Source: Xiphophorus maculatus
Lineage: Eukaryota > Chordata > Actinopteri > Cyprinodontiformes > Poeciliidae
Assembly: GCF_002775205.1 (NCBI RefSeq)
Contig: NC_036447.1
Span: 8,234,501 to 8,298,500, forward strand
Reading direction: 5' to 3'
DNA length: 64,000 nt
A program made the translations under genes and the position numbers. The notes under the pieces are model-generated. The model was not told the DNA's origin. It ran no database searches and was given only the letters and a program-made list of their open reading frames with translations. Shown here one piece after another: positions 48,601-60,600 of this stretch. How positions within the stretch are numbered: position 1 is the first letter of the stretch; each line of letters opens with the position of its first letter.

Positions 48601-51600
48601 CCTCTTCTTCCAGTTGAGGATCTCTTTTAAACTCAATCACCTCGCTAGTCACCATTCTGGGGTATGTGTGTTTAATGGTGTCTTGCAGATCGCCGATTCT
48701 CTCGTTTACTGTCTCAAACTCTGAATGGGTGGAGCTCCGTTTCAGGACTTCAGTGTTCAGTTTGCTCCTACGGTCAGACAGATCACCTACTAGTGTAGGA
48801 TCCTGGTGGAACCGCAGTGCGTCGTTGTCCTCCACATGATCCACACCACGGTGATTCTTAATCCTGTTTTTGAAGGTATTTAGTTTGGTCTCTGCTTGAG
48901 CTGTAAGTTCATTCTCGTCCGCTAATTCCCCAAGCAAGCCATCTAATTCAGAACTACTCTCTTGTTGGTTTTCAAGCTCCGTCTGTTGCTGTGCCACCAT
49001 CTGAACCTTTTCTTCATTCTGCAGCAATAAAAACATTTTAAGCGAGTTTAAGTACACGTTTTCAGATGATTTACAGTGTAGCTTAATTTTTTTTAATTGG
49101 CTATAGCATAAATAGTGCAAAACAAAGATAAGTTTGACAAATTTGTGACCTTAAGCCTTACTTGAAAAATGAGATTCCTAGCCAAATCGATCTGTTTCTG
49201 ACGCTGAGCGTTTTCTGCTGTTGCTTCTGCGTAGCGATTTATCAATTTCTTTTCCTGTGATGAACAGATCTTTAATCAAATTCTTATCTCTTTAAAAAAC
49301 ATAAATATACAGTAAAATAATCTGAATGTTACCTCTCTCTGAATAGCATCACTGAATGTCAGGCTTTGGGTCGTCTTTGGAAGAGTCATCCCGACATCTT
49401 CAAGTGTACCGTTGTATTTATTAGCATTTGTCTCATAATCCTGCAGGCATAAAAATGTTACATATTTTATTCCTCCGTCTCTAAAAGTTAAAGGCACATC
49501 CAAGCGCGAAGAGGAATGGATCATTTCAGTCTGCCTGAACTGAAGCTAAATGTTTCAAGCATAAAAAAAATAAAAGTTGGGTTAAAAGTTCCTTTGTTTT
49601 CTTGTATTTTCTATTTCAGAGTTGTACTGTTTCAGAGCTAAAAACAAAAGATTATTGTTAGAACTGTAAATATCTTTTATCCCATATATACTCAAAATTA
49701 ACTTTAAGAACTGTGCGATTCTTTTGTTTTCTCCTATGTGTGTTTTGGTGAGAGATGTCTGCAGGAAACTGATAAGAGTGCCAAATTGGAATTAGATGCT
49801 AGTTACTTTGGAGACAAATCTAAGAACTGGCCTGATGAGGAAAACACCCAAAGGCTAAAGGTCAAAGCTTGTGACCCAGAGACACGGGAACTGCACTTGA
49901 GACCTCACATGCACTAAGACAGGAGATTCATTGTATAGAAAAATGTATGACTGTGTGTTAGCAGCTGGGGTTTGTTTCCCCACCCCTTTTCTAGGCCAGC
50001 TGCTGGCCAATGTAAATTAGGACGTCATGATGCAAATAAAGGAGGAGAAGCAAGAGAGGATTTTCAGAGCGAATTTGAAGACTGTGAAAATCAGACCCTC
50101 CTCTCTGCTCTCCTCGTGAGTAAAATCCAATTCTTTTGTCTTTCTTCTTTTTGTCTATTAAGGTTGTAAACCTGACAATTATGAATTTTCATTTTCAATG
50201 CAGGATTTGACTAAAATGCTTTTAAGAAGTGTACCATACGTTTCCCTGAGCTGGGACTTATAAACAAGGTGAGGTGACACAAACACTTCAGTTTGCAGGT
50301 AATTAAGCTGCTGTAGTAAACATTATACTTTATACTTATTAGTGGAGTACTTCAGCTCCAAAGGGGGAAATGTTCCTAGTCTGAGCAGCTCTGTAAAATA
50401 CAACTACAAACCATTATAGATGCTAAAATCCTTGATGACAAGGATATTAACAACATTCAAAACTTAAAATGTATATAAACCTGATTATATTCCTGTTTAA
50501 TGTTTTTCTTATTCTCCAATCATAAATGCCATATCGTACTTTGGATGCAGTAGGAATGCTCTACTATGGAGTTTCTATAATGGAAAACATGAGGGTACCT
50601 TTCATGATTAGTTCCTTTGTCTGGCCCAAGAGTGAACAATTATTTGAATGATATTGTGAAACGTATGCAGTTCTGCTTCTGTTTTGTTCTTACACTGAGT
50701 ATGCACTGCAGATCTAGAGAGTGGTCAACCACTCCGTCCATGTCGTCCTCCTTCTGCTTTAGATCCTTCATCACTCTCTGTGAATTGAGAAAGGTTGCAT
50801 TAATCCTTTAAACACTATTTAACTCAATTAAATGATGCACAAATATGATGTTTTTATGTGTAGTGCTTCACTTTTTCCAAATTGTACTAAATTATTGTAT
50901 TTTCTGAAGATTCTACACACAAATGCCCAATTATGACATTGTGAAAGTTTGAGTGTTTTGCAAATTTATTAAAAAACAAGATTGATACAAAGCCTATTAA
51001 TCATATTTAAATAAATATTCACAGACTTTGCAACAAGGTTCAAAACTCAGACCACGAGAAACAAGATTCTCTGGTCTGAAAGCTTGAACTCTTTGTGAAT
51101 GAAAAGCGTCATATTTAGAGGAAACTAGACGCACCAATCCAATATTAACAACTGTATCAGTCCCAATGTTGAAAAAATTATAGATCTGGTATTGGTGACA
51201 ATGTGACTGATTCACATGGGCAGATCTATTCAGTCTAACTCTACGCTTTGTGCTCTGAGCTACGTCACACTTTATTATTTGTTTTATTTTATATTTAGAA
51301 TTTCTAATTTCACCTTCTGAACCATTTGAAAGAAGATTTGCTGCAGTTTATTTTTTACATGTTTGACTAAGGTATAGTTTTTGTCAGATTCAGTTTATTA
51401 TTTATTTTAGATTGGCTGTTGGTGGCTCAAGGTGCTTTACATGATAAAAACACAAAATTAAAAAGTTTTAAATTAAACGAACAAGTGAACAAACATGATT
51501 AGCCACCACCATGATTATGCAATGTTTAATTTATTATGGCTCAAAAGCAACAGCTGGGTTTTTAGTCTTAATTTGAAGGAACTCCGTGTTTCAGCTGTTT

Positions 51601-54600
51601 TGCAGGTTTCTAGGAGTTTGTTCCAGATTTATGTTGCAATTCTCCTAATTGCACTGAACAAACTCAAGTTTTGTTGTTTTTACATGTTTGACCAAGCGTG
51701 TGAAGCTTTAAGTAATGTACTGGTGCAGAGTTGTCAAATAAACGTGTAATTAAACTAAAAAGATAAACGTTTTCAGTCACTTCAACACTGTTTTTCTGTA
51801 TCAGATCGATGTCGGTCGATGCTAAACCTCAGATATCTGTATCGGTATTGAAAGTGTTCAAAAAGACTTGAGGCTGTAAAAGCTGCCAAAGGTGGATCAG
51901 CAAAGTATTAAGCAAGGATGTGAACACTTATGTAAATGTAATTTCTCGGTTTTGTGTTGTTAATAAATGTGGAAAAATCTCAAAAACATTTTTTCCAAAT
52001 GTAGGTATTTGCATGTAGAAATTTGAGGAAAGAGATTGAATTAACAATTTGCAGAAAGGTGGAAAAAGTTAAACACTGAATATTTTTCAGATCAGTACGT
52101 CTCTAAGGACTTTCATACCTGTTGGGAGATCTGCTTAGCAGTCACCAGCGACAGTCCATCGTTGATATTTATCTGATTTGTTGGCAGGCTGTCCAAGAAA
52201 GAGTTGAGATATTTGCACAGGTTCTGGAACTCCTGGTACGCTGACGAAGCCTCTTGCAAAAGGTTTTCTCTAAAGGGTGTCAGAAAAAAAATTTATTAAT
52301 TTTCTACACATCTTTGCTGTTATCAAATATATTTCTTTTTAAGAGCATTAAGTTTCGCTTTTCCCTAAAAGATATTTAGCAATATTTAAAAGTAAACACA
52401 GAATTTATGAAATGTTCTTTCAATTTTTGTTACTATCAAACTTGACGCCATACTGGGATTAAACAAATCCCAGTATGGCTAAATTAACTGAACTGAAAGG
52501 CTCTCGGTTTTTCTAACCTTTCCTTCAGCTGGTTGGCAACATTTGTGTAGCGACTCTGCAGCTGTTTGACATCATTCCTCTGGCGCTGGATGTCAGGGCA
52601 GTACTCCTGGTGGTCTTTCCGTAGGAAGCTGCACAACTCCTCAGTCGCCTCCAAGTCCTGATTCAGTTTCGTCATGTCATCCTGGATCCCTGCTACTGAT
52701 TGCTGCTGGCGCTAAACACAACAAAGGCGACGTCCAAAACAAAATATACACTGTGCTGCCAAAAGTTTTGAGTTGTTCCAACTGTGTACCTACAGCCCAC
52801 AGCCATAGGTAATTAAAGGTGACCTATCATACTTTATTAAACAGGTTAGGATGTTTCTATGGGCTAGACAAAACATGTTCATTACATTTTTTGCACAAAA
52901 TGATTCTTAGACGGTGAGGTTTTAGTCTGTTCAGTTCTGACTATTTTGAGCTGTTTTAGGGCGTCTTGTCACTTTAAATCCAATTAAGCTGCTGCTGGCC
53001 CTCCGGCCCCCAACTCAACATTTACACTCAAAAGTGAAAATGGCTGCAAACAGATACACAATTATGCAATTCTACATCTTTGAAAAGCAGAAGTGGAGCC
53101 TCCTGCACAACAAACAAGAATGGGGCAAGTGGTTTCTGGATGGTAAGTCATCAACAAAGCACTTGTGTTTTCCAGAAGCCATTGTACAGCACATAGCGGT
53201 AGAACTAAATGTGCTGGACTCAGCTTGGGTTAATATGTTGGGGTTAAAATTGTTAATATGACTTGACAATTGTGAGGTTTTTGAAATGGTTCATCTTCCA
53301 AACACCAAAAAACATTAACTAATTGCCCCAAAACAACCAGTTTTTGGGCAATAAAGAGCGCCAAAAACGACACTTTTTTTAAGCGCTTGGGCTGTGTTTA
53401 GAAGCAACTGCAACCAAAATGAAAGAATGAATTTTGTATAATACATCCCATTTAAACGTCAAGTCATACAGAGTGCTTCTACAAACATTTGTAAAAGAAT
53501 GGATCTCTCTCAGGAGCTAAGTGAACTCAAACTTTGAGAGGATGTCATCTGTGCAAAAATGTCCAGCCTAAATATTCCACATTTAACTGTTAATGGCATC
53601 TAAAGTGGAAATAGGAGGAAATGACAACAACTCAGATATGAAGACTCCAAAAACTGAATGGAAAGTCTTATTAGAAGAAACTGTTGTAACTGCAAAGGTT
53701 TCCGTGTTAAAGCCTTTGTCTTAAAAACAGGATGTCCTTACAGTTTGTGTGTTTGTGCAGAAGCTAATAGTGATCCAACATACAGTAGTGTACGTCATGG
53801 TGAATGTTTGTACCAGTCGGTTGTACATATCCTCACCTGAATGTTTTCAGAGTGAGTTTGAATTGCATTTGGTATGTCAGGAATTTGACTGTCTTCACTG
53901 AGGTTTCTCTCAAGGCCATAAACAAGATCGTCCACCTTCTGAATTTGACTCTCCAGGCTGAGAGACGCATTCGCTCTGAGAGAAACAGATAAATACAGCA
54001 AGCTGTGATCTAAAAAACAAGAACAAAAGCCTAAACTTTATAAATACTACCACTGCTAATAATAATAAAAATAATAAAAACGTACTTTTTACTGTAGAGA
54101 TCCGTCAGAGCGGCTAAGCTATCATGCTTGCTGCTAGCAGCACTCAGTCTGAGCGGCAGCCCAGGCAAGAAGCTGCTGGACTCAGCAGAGAGGAGAGGCT
54201 GCAGGTCGGCCTCTGCGGTCTGGATCTGCTGCTCCAGAACCTTCAGTGCCTCGGCAACTTGCTGTATAAAACAAATATGATTTAGAAGGCTTGTGAATCG
54301 CTTCACAGTCCTCTGAGGGTGCTTGAGCGCACTTTTTCCTTCCACTCATCTTTCCATGAACATGTTTGGATGCAACACTGAGCTCCAAAAACACTAAATT
54401 ATACCAAGTATTTTGTCTATTTTCTAGTGCAAATACCTTATTAAACTTGAAATAAGACAAATCTGGCTTACAAGTAACTTTTCAGCAAGATATAGGAGCT
54501 TGTTCTAAGTCAATAATTTTTTATTTTGATTTTAAAAAGTACTAGTTCCACTGGAAGATTATTTCAATTATGACATGGGAAAAATGTCATATTGTAAGTG

Positions 54601-57600
54601 AAATAACAATAACAGAGGAAATAGTACTTTTTAAAAATCAATATGAATAAATTGTTGACTTAAAACAAGCTCATATATCTTGCTGAAAAGTTACTTGTAA
54701 GCCAGATTTGTCTTGTTTTAAGTGTATTAAGATATTTGCACCAAAAACTAGATAAGAGTATTTTGTAAAATTTTGTGTTTTTGCAGTGCGCAGCAATGCA
54801 ATTTAATGGCTTATTCTTCTTGTGCAGTGAGTCGGTGACTGTCTGCTTTAAATTGAATAATATAACATTTATTCATAAAAAAAAATCTTCTTTTTTAATT
54901 GGTTTGATATTATCTATTTGAAAATAAGCAGATGAAATAAATACGTCTGTATGGTTAAAGTCTAAATATTAAAAATGTAATTACTTAAAATGAGCTTTTG
55001 AAGATATTTCAATTTACTTAGTGTACCTCTAAGTGTCACAATCAGTATCAACATGCAACAAAATGAACTTTATGAAAATAAAGCTACATTTTTTTTCCCT
55101 CATGAACTAAACTTAAATATAATCAGATCCCTACTGAGAGTTTCTTCCCACTGAAACCATCGGTGTTTGTGTCGACTCACCTCCTGCTCTCTCAGCTTCT
55201 TGGCCAGATCTCCGGTCGGGTCAGTGCGGCTCACCGGGGTTCGCAGACGGCTCAGCATGCCCTGCTCCGTGTTGGCCAGGTCAGAGTCCAGCTGGTCCAG
55301 CCGCTGAGCCACAGCGGCCAGTATGGGGTCTGCTGGAGCTGAAGAAACTGGAGCTGAGTGAAGACAATTATTTTCTGATTAATCTTACCTAAAAAACAGG
55401 GACGTCTTTGTGTCAGTCGGTAATTTCTCGTCATAGAAATCCCATATGAGGTACCTCAAGGTTCAATCCTGGGACTCCTCTCATTAAACATAATAACTGT
55501 ATAATGTTTTTAATGGTTTAAAGCACTTTGTTGCTGAACTGTGCCATGCAAACAAACTTTTCTTGATCTCTGTGGACCCTGAGGCATTTTAATCTGCTCA
55601 CAGATTAGACATCATGGTGGTAAAGAAGTGAAAGACAAACACCTGACTGCTGAGCGATAGAGACATCTGATCTGGGGTTCTTCAGGGACGCTGCCAGAGC
55701 CGCTCTCTTTTTCTTGATTTCTGCCAACTCACTCGCCAAACTGAAAATACAAACACAAAGAGAATATGAGTATAACACACGTTTTAATAGCAATGCATTC
55801 CATTTCTAATGCAGCTTTCCATTACTTACGAGTCAACTTTATCAATGGCGTCTGGGTCAGGAGGTGAGATTAGGAAGCAAACTCCTGGGAAAGTTTCGGT
55901 TTCTCCATCAGCTGAGATTACGTCCCAGTTCTCGTTGTCAGAGAGGGATTTCAGGGTGAACCTTTCCCCTCTGGACAGAGAAGCCTAATGGCGGAAAAAT
56001 GAAGTCAAATTATTATCATAAAGAGATCTGAAAACAATGAATCAGGCTGAACGATTACAGAAAGAATCTCAACACTCAGCCTTGTCGGTTTTGCTTAATG
56101 AAGATTCAATAAAAAAATCATTTTGGACCTGGTCAGTCTTCCAGTCACACAGCGACTTCACTGTGATGGGAGTGTTGGAGGAAACGCGACGCAGCTTCAG
56201 AGGAGAGATGGTCGAACTTCGTCTCCTCAGGACGGTCAGCAGCTGCTCACAGTTCTGCACCGTCTTCTCCTCTGCCTAAAGAGAAGCAAAGCAAGTTGTC
56301 TATTGATTTTCATCAGCCCATTTCTTGCTTTTATACTTTTTTCATTGTATTTTCATCTTGTCTGCGATTCCCCCTAAATTCATCACAACCTATTGCCTTC
56401 TAATGAGTCGTACAAAAATCACAACCTTTTATAACAATGTACCAAACCAATCCCTCCAGAAAGTCACGATTCACTGATTGTTCACAAATTTTGCACTGAC
56501 TCACAATTTTCACCAGTGATCACAACTTTTCCGCAAATCTGACCAATCACCTTGTTTTCTGTATTTCCTTCACTGTAAAACATTTGAGCCGCATTGATAT
56601 ACATTATACATAAATATTTACACTATATATAAATATACATTTATATTCTACTGTCTTCTACTCTTTAAGTCAAATAAATGTAGCCAGTTTTATATTTTGA
56701 ACCGAAATGTGAGTTTGTGAAAGATAAACTTACAGTTTATGTGTTAATTTTTTTATTAATTTTGTCAAACCTCCAAGAGTTGAATAAACTAGAGTTTTTT
56801 ACTCCTGCTTTACCTTGTTGTTTTCATCTTACCTCCATCTGCAGAAGTGTCTTTGAATTACTCTTCTGCCTGACGGACTCTGGGGCCAAAGTGGTGCTGA
56901 GTTCAGTCAGTGTCTCTGACAGCTGCTCAGCGTCCATTTGAAACTGGAAAAAATGGTACAAACACGTTCATGTTGTGGTTTGAGAGAAGCTGAAAACACG
57001 TTGGACCGCTAAAAAAACCAAAAATCATCCATGCTGTTACATACTTTTACCATATTTTTTTCTTACCTTTTTGAATTCATCCACATTTTCCAGATGTGTT
57101 TCCTGACAAATGCAGAGATTCAGGAACTTCTGCCATTCGTTTCGCACCGTTTCTATTTGGGCCTTAAAGTAAAGAATCAGGCTGCATTTAATAAACATTC
57201 AAATCTTAAAGTTTAACTCAGGTGAAATCTTTAAAGGGGACATATAATGCAAAGTCTACTTTTTGCACATTTTGATCAACTGCTTCTAGAAACAACCCAA
57301 ACGCTAAAAAAAAAAAAAAACATCCAGATGTTTCCTGTTTTTGGTGGCAGGGAACCGATTACCCTTTGTATGTGACGTCACTCTCTTCGAAACTCCGCCC
57401 ACTCCGCCATGATGGATGTAAAAAACAACCAATGCGCTCCTGTGAGCCTGTGAAAAAGCCTCTGGTAGCCTAATATCGCTTGTATTTAGTTGATAGTAGT
57501 GAAGTAAAAATGGTCGTAGGGTGCTGCGCGGTCGGCTGCACAAACAGACAGGAGTGAAAACCAAAGTTGTCATTTTATTAACTTTTAATGATGGAAGATC

Positions 57601-60600
57601 CGGCGGCGATGGATAGCAGCCGTTAATCATGACTGTCAGCCATCGGTGTAATCATGGATTTACAGAGAACACTTTTTACAAAGTAAGAGGATTAATGTTT
57701 GTATACTTTATAAGTAAGTATAATTAGAACGATATCAAATATCGCATTATGGAGAAGGTACGTGTTTTGCCATCAGTAACCATGGAAACAATGCCCCGCC
57801 CCGTCATGTAGCCTAGCATGTACAAAAAAAAAAAAAAAACAACTGCTCTTCTGCACGTTTTTAATCCCGCTCCGGTGCAAAGAGAGACGCTGTTTATGAC
57901 TTAATGACACAAATCATGTGGTGTGAATTCAGGCAAAGTCGGTAATTTGATCAACACGTCAGGAGGGAGGAGGTTCCGGTCCGTTTCTAAGCTAGCCGTT
58001 AACAATTTCTGTAAATACCGCCGTCTATGAGCCTCAACCAGGTGAGTCAGTTCAAAGACAAATTAGCTCGGCTCCATCTAGTAGAACCACGAATAAACTG
58101 ACAAAACAACTTTGGAAAACAACTTCAGTCGCTCTGTTCAACCTCATTTCCGACATCCATCATGGCCCTTCATGATTAAGTGACGTAGTTGCAAAGGGTC
58201 AATAAACCCAAGTGAAGGCCAACACCATTACGAGCCCAGCCTCGTTACCTAGCAACCCAAACGGAACTCCGGCAGTTTGGTCAGCTAATTTTACCGCTGT
58301 ACAATAGCTGCTAAAAAAGACAAATGTTTAACGTATCTTTCAGGGTAAACTTCTACATTTTTGTCAGTTGTGCAGGAGGCTCTTCTTGTTCAAAGATGTA
58401 CTCGTACATCTCTACAGCCATTTTAATATGGCTTCAAACTCAACTCAGCGTTTATGAGTGTAATCGCTGAGTTGGGGGGAGTGGACAGCAACTAATAATT
58501 TGGATTTAAAGTGACAACAGGCTCTAAAACGTCTCATTCTGAAGGGAGCAAACTGAGATGTCATTATCTGAGAATGATTTTGTGCTAAAATGTAACAAGA
58601 ACATATTTTTTTATAGCACATAGACATATCATAATTTGTTAAAGGAAGCATAATAGCCAGGTCTCATTTTTAGACTGACTTCAATACCTGAATTGTTTCG
58701 CTGGCCGGGTGGTTCAGTTCGATGAGCCTTTCTCCTTCATCCTGGAGTCTGTTCACTTCACTCTCATGGAACAAAAGACCGTTGTTCTTGAAGTTCTGAT
58801 TGGGAATAAGTCAAAGCTTTTACATCTATCGTTAAAATGAGATGCTAATTTAACTGTCTTTCATTTAACTAGTGCCTAACAGATTCTCTAACTTCTGCCT
58901 TAAAGGTTTAAGATCTCTAAACCCCTCTGTTGAACTTCCTTTGGTTTATTTTGTCTAGGAAGTCCTAACTAGGCTGTCATTTTTATCTGTTTTATAATGT
59001 TTATGACAAGGAATCTGCAGTTGAAACATATGAACACCCTAGAGGAGGGTAAAAGTTATTATTTTATTTAATAAAACAGCATATAAAGAGAGATTAAAAC
59101 CAGATCTTGATTTGCTCTGACCTCATAGTGCCTGCGGATGTCAGGAGGATGCAGCATTTGATCGCTCCAGTCCTGCTTCTTGATCTTTTCCTGTTCGTCT
59201 CTCAGGAAGTTCAGCAGCCTGCAGCAGCCCTGCATGTACTCGTAGAGGCTGTTCAGGTAGTGGTGCCGCCATTTGGAGTTGTCCTTAGAGACAAAACCAA
59301 CAAAACAAAATTAAATCTCAAAGGTTAGGCTGTATTTTCATTTTTATTCATGAAATACCTCTAAAAACTATGAAAGTGTTGAAATAACAAAAAAAAAAAC
59401 TCAGAAAATTTAAGATTAATCTATGAAATACTTCAGAAAAAACAAGAACATTTTTGAGTTTAAAAGTAAAAAAAAATTGCTTGAAAAAAACTTTGACATT
59501 AAATTTTCTAGAAAAAACTTGGAACTTTTTGGAGTTTTCAAACTCAAATATTTCCTTGTTTTTCTAGAGTTTAAAAAAAATAATTTTTTTTAGCAAAATT
59601 GCACATTTTCAAAATCAAAAATTTCTGTTTTCCTAGTACATTTTAAAATTATCCTTGAAATCTGAGTTTTTTCTAGCAAAGTTTTGACTTTTCAAACTCA
59701 GAAAGTTCCTCTTTTTTTTCTTTTTTCTTTAGAAAATTTCTGAGATTTTTTGCACTCCTCCTTTTTTAACATGCTGTTGTAAAAACCTAAAATAACAAGT
59801 AAAAAGCAACTTACCAGCAGGTTGTTATGTTGTTTCTTAAAGACAGCATATTTCTCCTGAAGAAAAAAAAGACAGTAACGTAACATTAATTGTCTCTACC
59901 AAGATTTTATTGAGAATGAAAAAGATGAAAAAGCTTTATTTTTTATAAGCAAACATCACTTTTAATTTGTTCAGTTTAGAGTTGCGGTTACTGCCTAAAA
60001 CATTGATTTTAGATGCACTCTTACATGTATTTGTTGTAAAATAAACACATTTCCACCACATCTCCGATATGAGGAGCGGCCATATTGAATTGTGACGTCT
60101 GTCTCATAAGTTGTAGCTGGATATTTCTAACTCAAAAGTCAGAATTTCCCATTTTCAACTACGACTGGGATGGAGCAAATGTCTTCTTACTCCTTTAACT
60201 TTTCACATTTTGTCATATTGCAGTCAGAAACTTCAATAAACCTGGAAGGCTGGTATTTGGTGAGAGAAGTCCACCAGTTTGTGACTTAATCTCACTCTAA
60301 ATCCAGAGTTTCTCTGAAGGACGGCACACAAATCAGGGAGAAACAATTTAGGCAAATTTAAAATTAGGGTCAGGTAATACAGTCTTGGCAAGGAGGGGAA
60401 TAAGATCCACAGAGTCCAGAATCCATTTATGTGCTCCATAAATCAGTTTTTTTATGGCAGAGCTGTTGTTGAAAGAAAGCCATAAAAAGTTTGCAGTTTG
60501 TTGCAAGCTTTGTAGTGAAAATTCCTGTATTAAAGACCTACGTCCATCTGAGAATCTCCAGACTTGTTAGCATATATTCTCAATCCAATTTTATTTTGCA

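Noticed and set aside
46046..48724. Several plus-strand open frames across the evpl last exon
   Set aside because: Antisense shadows of the long envoplakin frame, with no family resemblance.
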